A stretch of 64,000 bases of DNA from Zhengitettix transpicula (Eukaryota; Arthropoda; Insecta; Orthoptera; Tetrigidae). The stretch lies in assembly GCA_037074705.1 (NCBI GenBank), contig CM073590.1, forward strand, positions 92,062,947-92,126,946, written 5' to 3'. The notes under the pieces were generated by a model. It saw nothing but the letters and a program-made list of their open reading frames with translations. It searched no databases and was not told the origin of the DNA. Of this stretch, positions 22,150 through 34,400 are shown piece by piece (position 1 is the first letter of the stretch; every line of letters begins with the position of its first letter). Both the position numbers and the translations under genes were made by a program.

Positions 22150-25100
22150 TGTAACTGTACATTCAATCTGTGTTGTAAGAAAGCAATAAAACTATGAAAC
22201 TACTTTTTTTGTCAATTTCAATATGTAAATTGTTAGTGTTATATTTTATATTATTTTATCTGACCCTAACGTACTTATTTCTCTGCCTTAATATTTTCTA
22301 ATTTACAGCTAAATTCTCAAGTTTGGGCTTGTTTCGTACCGGAAGGAATTTAGTTACCTTCTGGATAAAACGCGTTGTTTTACTACATCTGGAAAGCATT
22401 ACGATAATATGACTGTACCAACTAGCAAATTAATACCTGGAGATGCCAGCATATTTCATTAAAATACTAACATTTTAATTCGAAGGAAAATGGTTGAGGG
22501 GGGAAACTTAAAACGTCATAAACATGCTACATTTTAACTCAGTTTACTATACTCCAATTTGAAATATAGAAAGCGCAGTCTGCATTTGGATAAAGTAGAT
22601 GGAGGGAAGCTAACACGCTGCATCATCATGCCTACAGCGATTGCTAATTCAATCCACAAGGCGGCGTTGACTTCGTTAGCCATTTGGATGTGTATACTTA
22701 GAGTCGACGCTTCACTCCCCAAGAACGCGTGACGTAACCTTCCCTTTCCACTTATATTGCTTACTGAAGTTTCCAAATATTACTTTCCTTTGTACATCAA
22801 TTAAAAACAATCGGAATAGTGTAGCCAAAATATTATTACTAATACTATAAGAGACATAATTTTGTTTCTTCACGGGTGAAAAGAGATGGATTAATATTAG
22901 ACTTCCTTTGAAAACATTTGAAATCCTCCGATTTCAAACGAAATCTTTACTGAATATCATGTTAAGTTACCAAGTAAATTATTTATAGACAACAGTCAAA
23001 GCGATGAATAATTCATATTACATTATCTTCAATTCATCAACTCACCATTTTTATTGAAATAATACAAATAGAGCAGCCGATTAATATTTAAACGATTCAA
23101 AACGCGCAGAAATTTCTAAATCTTGACCACAGGTTTTTTTCAGAGATAATCCTATTAGGTTTACCTCGTCAATTGGTACAAAGAATTAGATTAACCATCG
23201 TTTAGAGAGCAATTATAGAACGTGTATTTTACTGAGAAAGTCGTTTATAAATTTTAATGAATCATTCGTCGTTTGGAGCGCAACAATTATAACATGACAT
23301 TGACTGACGGAGTCGTACATGTAACTTAATTAATGTAATTGTAGTACGGAGAGCAAGCATGGAACTTGTTTTGACTGAGGGTGTTTTAAGAATTTTATTT
23401 GTACTCAGTTTGAAAAAAAGTGAAACGGATAAAATTGTCATTTCTGCTTGCCACCAATGACCGGATACTTCATTCTGATTATAATTGAACAGTTGTTACG
23501 TTTCTGTGAATTAGAGGTGATGTATACAAGTACCGTGATATATTTTTCTTGCTTGTACACTAAAACCTAAACCTTTTTTTCTCCGAAATGCCCTCAATAC
23601 AACCCGTTATCCTATTTCAATTTATTTTTAAGTGTTATAAAAATGAATTCGTTACTATTATATTTTGTCCCTTTATTCTATTAAATATAACATTTCAGTA
23701 ATGTAGTATATTTTTATATTGTTCATTACACTATGTACATAGTGCGATTCTCACTCTCTGTCGAGTTCAATTGCATTTCTACGAGTGTGAACGTTTCCCT
23801 GAGCGTATATCAATTGCTCTGTTTCCAATTCCTTTGTTACGTCGGCTGTTAATGCTGATATCGCCCCTACCGGCAATATACAGTGCTGTCTCTAAATCTA
23901 TGAACGCCATTATTAAAGCGATTCGATCATCGATTGGCATTATAATTATTTCCCTGAGGGCATAAAAATGAACATATTGCAAGCATAGTATCTATTTATT
24001 AAAAATCATTGAACATTTACAATTTGGTATTTGTTTAAAGATGATATTTATTGCAATGATATTACTAAATCTAAAATTTTAATTGAAAAAAACTTAATTC
24101 TCAATCTTACGTACAATATTCTAAAAAAAAGATAGAATTTCGTTTAACCTCGTTATTAATAACTTTATATATTATATATTTAATAACTTTATATCGCCAG
24201 TTTTCAAATTTAGTAATATTGCAATCGCATTATGTTTAAGAATCTACCCTCAATTTATAAACAGAATCACAGATCGTTCAGAGGTTTGTGGTATCGAAAC
24301 TAATTTTATTTTAGTATAATATTTTAAATTACGTAGGAAGATACTATCACGAGCATCCCACATCTAGAAGCAAAAAAAGACTGAAGATAACGCTGTCTCC
24401 GAGTAGTAAGAAACATATTAAATAAAATCTTGAATGAAGCAAGTCGAAAGGAAAACAGTTTACAGAAGAAGAAATTATGAGGTTAGGATTTGTACAACAT
24501 ACAAAAAGAGAATAGGCTGAGATCATATTGTTTCATAATGAAATTTGGATACTTTTTCTTCAAAACGTCATTCACTACAAACCTAAATTTGAAATTCTCA
24601 CATTACAGGGAATATGTAATTATCCGTTTTTCCCTTTATTCAATCATATTACTGGCGTATATGCCGAGAATTATGAAATAAAATTATTTGAGCATTTTGT
24701 GTTTATGATTGAAATGAAAAATTATATTAAATTTAGTTATTGATTTTTTTATCCTTGGTAATTTTAGGATAACTTGACATGACATTAAGTTTAAAAGTTA
24801 AAATTTAGAAAATCAAAGAGAATAATAATTTAAATGACATTATACATTGATAAATTGAGTATCCCATCGTGTTAGGGGGCTCGGAAGCTAGAGCATACGC
24901 AGGACTCTATCGATTTTTACAAATAACCATCTCCTATTAGTGTTCCTTTCAGTTCTAATTTAAATTACACTAAAAATTATAATTTTAATATTATTCAATC
25001 AAATCATCAAGACTCATACTAAATACCAAAGAAGAGAATAGTATCTTTAAATTACAAAATTAGAATGTTGGCTGAAGTAAAGAGCAGTTCCGTAATTACT

Positions 25101-26100
25101 TATTTAAGTACAGGAAAAGTATACATACTTCACAACAAACGATTTTTATCAACATTAACAGCCTGTAGAAGGAAAAAAAGGCGAATTTGACACATTCTGC
25201 AGAACTTAAAAATGTATGGTGGTCGAAAAAAGTTGTGTATAACGTAGATATATTATAATATCTAAACTTAAATTGTAAATGAATACGACGCCTCAAAATT
25301 TCGTATAAACTTGCATAATAAGCATCAATATTATAAATTAATAAATTTAAAATTGAAATTAAGGCTCATTTCAAAACCAATTAGAAAGTTACTATTGATG
25401 TATGGCTGCTACCACAATATTAATCCAAAAAATATGGGCTATGATCGTAAGTTCCGACAAAAATAGTATCGTATTTATGGGCAAAATAATCACGTGAGTG
25501 GAGAACAGGTTTACTACCTCAAGTTAAGTGTTGAGCCATTATTCTAGTCATACAGAAAATATGTAAGACGATCTGCGTATTTGATTTCTAATGTCGATCG
25601 GAGAGGTATATCATTATCTATTTTTTTTGCACACGGTTCTGTATTACCGAACTAAACAAGTATTTATATTGAACATTTTCCTAACAAGTTGGGGAGTAGT
25701 ACCCTCATTAGCGACAATGCGATCATGACAGGCATCTTTCAGGGCCTGGGGAAAGATACCTTCCCTAATGAGCTCCTTTACTGTCACTAATTAGCATAGA
25801 TTTCCTCGAAAACTGTATCAACCTGGGATGGACCAGCGTTAATAAGGAAGGTGGAAAGAAATATTGTAAAAAGTAAATTTTTCCCTATTAATTTATGATT
25901 TATAATATTAGCCAAAATTTGACTTCTTAATTTTTATTATTGCATCAATATGCCTACTTCATAAATACGTTAAGTCTTAATATTCTTATATCAGCTAAAC
26001 TATAGCTGATATTTCTTCAAATATTTAAACAGGATAAATGACTTGTACTAAATACTATTACATGAAGTACTCAAAACAAATAAATGATAGAATAAAGCAG
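22150..26100. other. AT-rich, no recognised feature
   Basis: Nearly 4 kb with no repeat or protein motif that I can match. Small overlapping open frames at 23.77-23.98 and 24.49-24.74 kb lack support. Confidence 0.5.
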
Positions 26101-26130
26101 GAAATGGATATTTAATGTAATGTTTAGTTC

Positions 26131-26168
26131 AAAAAAACGTTTCGTCAGGACTTTCCGACTTCATAATG
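26131..26168 (-). ncRNA. Degenerate hammerhead-like motif
   Basis: The minus strand reads ATTATGA where CTGATGA is expected, stem GTCGG, loop, stem CCTGAC, then GAAACG. Stem II pairs with one wobble and GAAAC is intact, but the first core strand has two substitutions. No Penelope protein remnant was seen nearby. Confidence 0.3.
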
Positions 26169-26399
26169 TGATAAATACACAGTAATGAGATTAAAGACTA
26201 ATTTATTAAATATATAAAATGTAAAAAAATTCTTTTTGATGTCAATTATATTGTAAAATCCCGCATAAGTTTGAATCAGCAATTGAAACCACTTCTGGAC
26301 TCAAATGATTGTCAGAAAACGAGTTTTAATGTTTTATTGTAATACAATTAAAAGTATAATTTGCATATACAAGGTAATAAACAAATTAATAAAATATAT

Positions 26400-28039
26400 T
26401 GTAATAAACAACTAATATTAAATATTAATCGGTCCACATTGATGCGCCAAAATGTAATGAACAAAAGAACAATTATTGAATTAGATGAATTACCCTACGT
26501 TGGGCACCAAAATGTAATAAACACTTTAGGAATTTAATTAATTAAACAATTTATTTAAACAAAAGATTAATTAAATGAATTGAATTCAATAGTTGGCCAC
26601 GTTGGTGAAAACAAAATGTAACGAAAAAACAATATTAAGAGAATTAAATGACTGATTTGAGAATTAATTTTATTATTTAAACGAGAAGGATTTCAAATAA
26701 TTTACCAAATTCTTTTAAACTTTACAAGACAGTTAATTTTATTCCAGGAAAATTACAACATTTCTCGACGTGATTATTTACATTTGAAGTTTTACTATTT
26801 TATAGATTTTAACAACTCTCTTCTCAGAGTCGTTTATTTGGGCCTTCTAAATAAAGAACCAACCTTTACATTTACATTAAACAATCAAATTCCTTTACAA
26901 CCTTAAAATTAAAACAATAAAACAAACGTGAAACCGAAATCTGACGATTCTATCTTTAGTTAGCGTTTACAAACTTTATTAAATTTCTTTGTACTTACAA
27001 TCTCTTCTGGTAAATTTGGGCTCAGATACACCTCACTGTTCACATTAAATAGGCCTTTAATTCACTGAATTTAAATTGATTAAATAAACACTGTTGAAAC
27101 TTTGGGATCTCTCAACAGGAAACTGCTACTCCTTCCGAACTAATGGTCAGTCAGATTGTTACAAATTTTCTCTCGGTGAAATTAGTGACGGTCTCTTTAT
27201 TTATTGATTTTTATTGCGACTTATTAAGTTATCGCACTCCGTAGCCTGAGAGAGGATTCTCTCGCAGATAACCTGTGAGGGATGTTCTCTCGCAGGCAGA
27301 ACCTTTTAGGAGAGATACGAATGGGCTGCCTTTGGGGATGCCTTTTCCTCTCCGTTTTTGAACTAAGGTTCCCACAAGCCGAGGCACCTCGGCCTGTTCT
27401 GAGAGGTGTATGTTCCGGGGACACAGACCTTGGGCATACGGTAAGAGTTGTCCGCTATTCCCATTGGAATAGTCGGCCAGCTGCCTCCTAAACTGGTCGA
27501 GGCACGGAGAAGAGAATGCTGCGTCCCCACAGCAAACGTCTCTCCCACAATCGGAAGGGCGTGGGACAAGTACCCTATGCCCGACTTACCTGATGCAGGT
27601 TTTTTTAGGGTTTCTCCTGCATTTCTTTTAGGCCGGGTAGGATCCTTAAACCATAGCCCGGGGGCCCTAGTAACCCTTGGCTACCTTCCTCTACCCTTCC
27701 GCATCCCCCATTTCAAATCCCTTCCTATGCTATTAAAGGGGAGTTGCCCAATGTGGATCACCCTCATGTAGCCTGTTGCCCTAAAAAAAATTATTAAGTT
27801 ACTTTCTCGTAACTTCATTCGATGAATTACAGACGGAAAAATTTTAGTTCAATTTTAAACTGCAACCTTTTTGGTTGGTTATCTGCCCTCAACTGTGTCC
27901 GTCGTCCGACTGCGGTTTCAGAAATGCTAATGGCCAACAAAGCTCTCTTATGTATTGTTGCCTTTGATATTCGTGCCGATAACAATCCACCTTAAATTTC
28001 CAATTAACAAATCACTAATGACTTCTAATTAGTATTACA
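26400..28039 (-). mobile_element. Family B LTR with three extra PBS units, split by family A
   Basis: ATAT lies outside both ends (AATATAT|TG at 26400, ATTACA|ATATAT at 28039). On the plus strand three short units begin TGTAAT at 26400, 26453 and 26513, ending CCACATTGATGCGCCA, CCTACGTTGGGCACCA and GCCACGTTGGTGAAAACA, before the main LTR from 26617. A sense GTAAGT lies at 26998-26993. The region 27.09-27.23 kb is the reverse complement of 2.40-2.54 kb in the 2.1-kb LTR. A family A repeat with an 11-bp duplication interrupts it at 27232-27790; without that the unit is about 1.07 kb. Confidence 0.85.
27232..27790 (+). mobile_element. Family A insertion with 11-bp target site duplication
   Basis: TTATTAAGTTA occurs immediately before (27221-27231) and after (27791-27801) this 559-bp copy, which ends in CTAAAAAAAA. 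The paralogous LTR at 2.1 kb carries the unoccupied site (GACTTATTAGGTTAC in antisense), so this is a true insertion. A-tail plus target duplication points to retroposition in the plus orientation. The copy starts TCGCACTCCGTAGCCTGAGAGAGG and contains the CTCTCGCAG repeats, the GCCGAGGCACCTCGGCC block and TAGGATCCTTAAACC. Open frames here recur in other copies but show no purifying pattern that I can judge. Confidence 0.85.
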
Positions 28040-29240
28040 ATATATTAGCTCAAATATAGCTGTGTAGCCTCTACCTTTACTACCGTTTAATATTTCAAAT
28101 TACCTGTTATAACTATTTTATTTTCTCGTGAATATGGAATTGTTATCAGACTAGATCCGTAATTGTAATCAACGATACATTCCCAATATGGGTATCATAT
28201 GGATTTTAAATGTTTTAAGCAAGAATTATTCAAATTATTGACATTATCTTGTGTTTTGATAAACTTTTGTTTACTATCAGAATAAAAACGATATAGACAC
28301 TTGGAGCTGCACCGTATCACTTTTAGTTAATTATCATATACTGTTGTTATTGCAATGAAAGAAGTTTTATAACAATTTTTCTAACCGATGTGTTAGTAAT
28401 AGACATGATGCTTAATGCTATAACAAAGATTTTTTTATATCTTTACAAGCATAGAGCTGTTCTGTCCACCTTATCTCAAACTGAAAACACAGAACCAAAT
28501 GAACATTGAACAATGTACATTTAGAGAAAACATAGTCAACTAACGCTATTGAATCCTTGATTGCTCTTAAGATTGTGTGAGTAACAGACCAGGGCAATGA
28601 TGCCATCTCATTGTTTCTCACAGACCTCTAGCGACACCAGACTTAATTACAGAGTCCCATTAAGACATTGATTGCCTTCGAATATAATTACGTTTTCAAT
28701 TTGGAACTAAATTCTACAGATGGCTGCAATTTACATTGGTCGAGGCACAGAAAGGCAATTATTTGAACAGGAAACAAAAGCCGGGAGGGATTCACAAGCA
28801 GTACTGCGTTCAGTTCCGCTGGGCCAATTTCACGTTCGCACTGGAAATTGTCTGGTTTCGCAATGGTCCGATAATGCAATTGGATATTTGACCCCATAGG
28901 GCTTAGTTAAATCCAAATGAAAATTTCTGGAAGTTTACTTCTCATGTAATTAATAGTTGTATGGCTTTAATGAACGATGATATCAGAAACAAACAGTCAT
29001 TTAACATTTGTGATTATGACTGCATATACGAGTCATGAAATGCACAAATACATGTTAATTTTAAGTAAAAAATGGAAACATTTTTACTGCAAGCATACAT
29101 GTTTAAGAATGTACCAAAATTTTCTATATTTACTAAAGATCTACATTCCCGATCTCATCATCTTTAGCAGTTATTATTGTTGAGGGACCTACCCTTTGGG
29201 AGGTTCATTCACAGTTCACAAGTCTGTTTTGAGAAAGTTC
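28040..29240. other. No recognised feature
   Basis: Unassigned sequence. A 67-codon and a 69-codon minus-strand frame at 28.4-28.9 kb have no motif. Confidence 0.5.
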
Positions 29241-29242
29241 TA

Positions 29243-29670
29243 TTTTTTTTATTTTTTGTTGTTAAAGAGGGACATGTTGCATGAGTGTAATATTTGTGGT
29301 TGCAACTCCCCTTTAATAGCACAGGAAGGGATTTGTAAGGGGGGATCCTGAAAAGCAAACCAAGGCAGCCAAGGGTTAACTAGGGCTCCCAGGCTATGGT
29401 TTAAGGATCCTACCTAGGATTCGCTTAAAAGTGATACAGGAGAAACTCTAGAAAACGTGCATCAGGTAGGTCGGGCATTTGGTATTTGTCCTACGCCCTT
29501 TCAATGGCGGGAGAGGGGTTTTCTGTGGGGTCGCAGCATCTCCTTCTCCGCGTCTTGACTTGTTTAGAACATGACTGGCCGCATGTTCCAATGCATACAG
29601 CGAGCAACCCTTGGCGTATGTCCAGGAGGAATCCCCAAAGGTAGCTCCTTCCATCTCTCCGGGAAGGTTC
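29243..29670 (-). repeat. Family A repeat
   Basis: The T-rich start is followed by GGCAACTCCCC-like, AAGGGATTTG, GGGGGGAT, AGGATCCTACC, CAGGTAGGTCGGGCATT and GGCGGGAGAGG, running to AATCCCCAAAGGTAGC. Diverged copy. The A-run end is on the left, so it lies reversed relative to the 27.2-kb copy. Confidence 0.8.
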
Positions 29671-29828
29671 AAATGTAAGAGAACAGCGCTTACAAGCTTA
29701 CTTGCCTTATTTCGGGGGAACGTACCCAATACAATGCACTTACCTTGCGAACGTGATGCAGGAGCTATGAAATGGTGTTTCGTGTTAGTCGTAAAAAGAT
29801 AGGTAGACGAAGATACAAATTTATGCAG

Positions 29829-29891
29829 TTATTCGAACCCAGGACTTCTGTGATGCAAGGTAATCATGCTGACCTCAATACATCAGCCTGC
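29829..29891 (-). repeat. tRNA-derived SINE head (Pol III A and B boxes)
   Basis: The minus strand reads TGATGTATTGAGGTCAGCAT, then about 25 nt, then CCTGGGTTCGAATAAC. This resembles an A box and a B box (GGTTCGANNCC with the last CC lost) with tRNA-like spacing. The flanks do not form an acceptor stem, so it is a SINE head or decayed tRNA and not a working tRNA gene. Confidence 0.5.
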
Positions 29892-29894
29892 TCT

Positions 29895-30685
29895 CTGGAT
29901 GCACTTTAAATAGCTCAATATGACAGAGCAAGCTCCTTAATTCATGATAATTTTAGGTAAAATAAAAAACGCACAAACAAATGGATCACACTCTCGTTAT
30001 CTCTGAATAAAGGTAAATTTACCTCTGAGTAGTAATTTGGCCCTTTTAACAAAAAAAGTGACAAAGTTCATTTTCAACTCATTAGAACGTCAAAAGACAT
30101 CCAGACTCATAACAGTTACTTTTTTGTTTCAGCCATAGAAGTAAAAATTATTTATATTCTGGACAAAATGAACTGCATGTTTGTAGGACATATAATTATT
30201 TATTTGCTTCAAACTGGAAAGTATATTATTCGTTGTTATTTGAAATATTCTAGGGTTTAATAAACCTCTGCCACTTATACCTCTGGAGACGATAAAGTTT
30301 CAGGATTTATGTCAGAAGTTGAATAACAGTGATTAGTCTAATTCCATGATGGGACAATAATGATATAGGACCAGATTTGTTATTTAGGCTTAATTTTATT
30401 GGTTTATATTTCGATTTAACGCATTATATTACAATTTGTTTGTTGCAAACAATTTTGGGTATACCATTAAAAGATCGTAAGAAAAGCGCAAGCCAGTTAT
30501 ACACGTAGCTGATTATTAATTAAATTACCTTTTCGCCGATGGTTTTCTGAAGTTCGTTATTTATTAACTGACGCAAATCTAAATAAGATGCATTGTCACA
30601 TCACGTAAACTAGTCCTCTTCCTTCGTACATCGGCAGCGAGACGTTTAAAAAATAGGAAGTTTGTCTCTAAGGTTATAAATATAA
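29895..30685. other. No recognised feature
   Basis: AT-rich; nothing matched. Confidence 0.5.
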
Positions 30686-30689
30686 TTAT

Positions 30690-31991
30690 ACATATATGTA
30701 TAATTATATATATAAATTAATAAATAAAAATAAGCTTTTAAACAAATTTGATTTGCCCAAATTTCAGAGACAATTATATACATTTGTATATAATTAATTA
30801 TTTACTTATTTAACTTTGAAAAGCAATTCAATCAGTTAATTAACTTTGAAATATTTAAAGAAATTTAAATTTTACGTTAGTTTACAATTTATGATCCTTT
30901 AAAGAAATATTTACTAAGAAAAATTTAAAAGAAGTTTATAAAATTATCAAGTTATCAAATTTTAATAGCAATTCTTAACATTTAGTGAAAGTTTTGAAAT
31001 TAAGAAACTTATAATTAATTAATATATTACTTTGAGAATTTATTAAAACAGAAAAATGAATTGTACACATAAATTTGCATAATAATGCCACGGCTACTAA
31101 TTAAAATCAGACTCTTATTTTTATCCAAGGGCGTTTTATTGGGCCTCATTAAAAGTACAGAATTAAAATGAAACATAAAATTTACAGAAAAATGTCCAGT
31201 GGAAATTACAGAAATGTTAAACGTTAAAATATTCCGCAAAATACGAACACAAAACGAAGTGAAATTTGACGACACAACAATTATGCACTGTTTACAAGTT
31301 TTTTTATCAAATTTTAAATAGTACTTTATATACCAATTTTGATCCGGATATTATAAAACCTTTTAAACTTTTGACAATAGACCATATGGTGCGTTCATTT
31401 GCTCCTTTACAACACATACAATTTAATCATTTTAGAGAAACAGACTATAGAACTCTGTTCGTCGCCTCATATCAGTTCGCAACCATGATCGCCTAGATAA
31501 TTTTTGCAGGGATATCGGTCAGTAATATTCTGATAAAAATAATGCACAAATATCAAAACAGTTCGTCTATGTGCAATGTCAAACTTAATGTTCCATATAG
31601 CGCAACCAACAATTATAGCAGAATTCAACTTTATCCACTGCCTGAATCTCTCAACTCATACAAACTTTGCCGATTAATATTTCTATCTAACGGTAACAAT
31701 GCAGATAAAGTCCCCAAAATACTTTTTAACTTTACTTTTCAATACTTAAATACTCCTTGGCTGACCCCGGACTCTATCTCCCCATGGCGACCTGCCTCCT
31801 CGACGAGCACTGACTAACTCTTAATTTTTACTGACCAATTCCACAAGGTTGCCACTGTGAGAAATTTCAAACTGTATGTCTCTCACGCGATGACAACCGA
31901 GCCATTTCACTTACTCGGTGCCGCTAAGACAATACACATCAGAATACCATCTGGGACCATCATTTCAATTACATGGCCTTTATATCACACA
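30690..31991 (-). mobile_element. Old, decayed family B LTR
   Basis: Recognised by landmark order in antisense: TTGATTTGCCCAAATTTCAGAG (a degraded PBS unit, about 30.75 kb), TTTATTGGGCCTCATTAAAAG (31133-31155, conserved block), AACGAAGTGAAATTTGACG..GTTTACAAG (31.25-31.3 kb), GTGCCGCTAAGACAATAC and CAATTACATGGCC..TATCACACA at its end (31991). Its right end lacks ATAT. Boundaries are approximate on the left, where palindromic AT sequence occurs (30.67-30.72 kb). Confidence 0.55.
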
Positions 31992-32179
31992 ATAAACTTT
32001 ATACTTGAATAATTTTAAAATTGTATTAATAACAACATTAGTATAGGGATGTGGAGGGAAGGGTACTGCATATAAAAATTATGCAAAATGTATCGGTATT
32101 ACTGTAAAATCAAAAGGCTTTAACTTGTTGTGGTTAATAGTGATCAAGTCTTACTTCAGACTCTTTTGATATTGAATGG

Positions 32180-33100
32180 AGTGTGATGCGTTTAATATAA
32201 ATTATCCTAAAATATTGATCTCAAATACATCATTTTAGGGGTATCTGAATATAGCAGCGACTCTTACCCGTTGGTTTGGTTAAAATTGATCTCCTATTGG
32301 CGTAATGAGGACGTGTGAAAAATGTCCAAAATAACCAGGTTAATGTGGAATAAACATTTTCGGGGTTTCTGAGACACACAGCGATTCTCCCTATACCAGT
32401 TCAGGACAATTTCAGTCCCAACAAAATAGGTAGTGGTCAATTATTAAATGCCCAAAATGACCGATTCCTAAGTTTTTTTATAGTCGTTAAGTTGATTCTT
32501 TTACAGCTCTGAGGTCAAGTGATTTGAATCGTAGTTCAGTCCCTGTGTGCTTGGAGAAGATGTGAGAATGGATGAGTAATAAAATATTGTCCATTATTAC
32601 CGATATTGAAATAATCTTCCTGATGCGGTTAAGACCAAGTTCAGCAACTCCTTCAACAATGAGGTAAGTTATAAAATGACCGAAATTATTTTCATTCCAC
32701 AATTTTGGAATTTTCTAAGCTGATTTGTGACCGTCCGACGTCATTAATATAATTACGCACAACCTGACCGATATTGGTGTCAAATAAATGATTTTGGGAC
32801 TCTCTTGAGATGAGATGTTACTCTTTCCACATAGGTTAAATTGAAATTTAACCACGTGAGAGGGATCAAATTGAGTAGGGGAAGAAATTAATTCCCAAAG
32901 CTACTGTTATTAATTTCGTATACTTTTTTCCATGCCGTTTATGAGATAAACAGTGTTTCTCAAGATTGGTTAATTATAGATTTATATCAATTTCATAGTT
33001 TTTTCACGCGCCGAAGAAGAGGAACGGTTAAATAACAGTTGTCCAACCTGACTAATAAAATTGTGATACGTAAATATTCCGGCTACCCCGGGAAAAGTAA
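32180..33100 (-). repeat. Family C repeat, reversed, with tandem units
   Basis: Reverse-complement phrases match family C: ACACCAATATCGGTCAG (from 32.77 kb) corresponds to GACACTAATCTCGGTC, and CTCAGAAACCCCGAAAATG corresponds to CTCAGCGACCCCGAAAA. The CCGGCTACCCCGGG at 33.08 kb corresponds to the family's CCCGGC..CCGGGTA start. The phrase recurs near 32.32, 32.45, 32.59, 32.68 and 32.77 kb, so units are about 85-130 bp. No protein motif. Confidence 0.55.
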
Positions 33101-34000
33101 TAGTAAATAAAAAATATTTATTATACGATAAAAATGATGTATAATTTCGAGATTAAATGCAAAAATGTTATTTACATGGAAAGTTAAGTATTTGCAAGAT
33201 GAGTTTGTCGTGTAATAGGAATTTGATGTCACTTCCTCAGAAGGAACATTGTGTCTAAGGAGCTGAATTGCTATGCATGGCAAGTGCACTGTTTATTCTA
33301 CTTGTTGCTACCGCCTCTAGGCGGGTTTGTTCGCCTACCCGTGTTCTAATTAGTTGAGTGTGTTGTGTTAGCACTGGCGCTGCGGGGAGAAAATGCCCTC
33401 GCCTTAATTCATGTTGGAGGAGGGAAACAGTTCGATTTCTGCTGGAGGCAATTTCTCGTGACAGAAAGGCGGTCGACAACAAGCGGCTTTCGTCGTCCTT
33501 TGTAAGGCATAAATGACTTACGAATTACGCAGGCTGATCTTGGAAGGAACTGCGGTAAAATAATCTTGTGGAACACCATCCAGTTGAATTAAACGACGCC
33601 CAGACACTGCAAAGGCTAAACGAAAGTAAAGATAAACAGCTCTATTTTAATTTACGTACTGGAAATCATTCCTGCAGCGTTTAGAAATGACATAAGTTAT
33701 TATCATAATTATAAATGTTAGTTTATAACATTGATTTGATTTTTAATATAAATCATTCGATAGCATAAGATAAATATTTAATCAGTTTTATAAGGTTGGC
33801 TCGATGCAATGTACTGGATCATTTTAGTAAACAAAAGACTGCTATTTGTAAAAGATTATTAACGTTTGCACAAAATAATTTTTATAAATAAATAAAATAA
33901 TTTGTAACAAAACCTTAATTATTTTGACACTAACTGTCTGGAAAAAATGGAACTGTAATTTAGTACCCACGTAAAGCTTCGAGTGTGATCAATTAATCGT
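33101..34000. other. No recognised feature
   Basis: Contains a GC-richer stretch (33.26-33.50 kb) with a 75-codon minus-strand frame of no recognised family. The rest is AT-rich. Confidence 0.5.
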
Positions 34001-34004
34001 GCTG

Positions 34005-34400
34005 ATTTTTTTTAGAGTAACAGGCTAAATGAGGCTAATCTACATGGTGGAAACATCCATTTAATAGCATAGAAAGGGATTTGAAAGGGGGGATGCGAGA
34101 GGTAGAGCAAGGTATCCAAGGTTAACTAAAGCCCCCGACTATAGTTTAAGGATCCTACTCGGCATTTGCCTAAAAGTAATGCAGGACTAACCATAGAAAA
34201 CCTGTTTCAGGTAGGTCAGACACTAGGTACGTATCCCGCGCCCTTCCGATGGCGGGAGAGGTGTTTTCCATGGGGACGCAGCATTCCCTTCTCTGTTCCT
34301 CGACCAATTTAGGAGGCAGTTGTCCGACTGTTCCAATGGGAACGACGAACAACTCTTACCGTATAGCCAAGGTCTGCGACCCAGACATTCACAGAACCTC
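34005..34400 (-). repeat. Family A repeat
   Basis: Runs from TTTTTTTTAGAGTAACAGGCTA through AAAGGGATTTGAAAGGGGGGA, AGGATCCTACTCGGC, CAGGTAGGTCAGACA and TTTAGGAGGCAG to CCGTATAGCCAAGGTCTGCG, then stops matching. T-run at left, so reversed relative to 27.2 kb. 5'-truncated. Confidence 0.85.

Noticed and set aside
27363..27771. Similar open frames recurring in family A copies on both strands, suggesting a conserved small gene
   Set aside because: They recur because the repeat recurs, overlap on opposite strands, and are broken differently in each copy.
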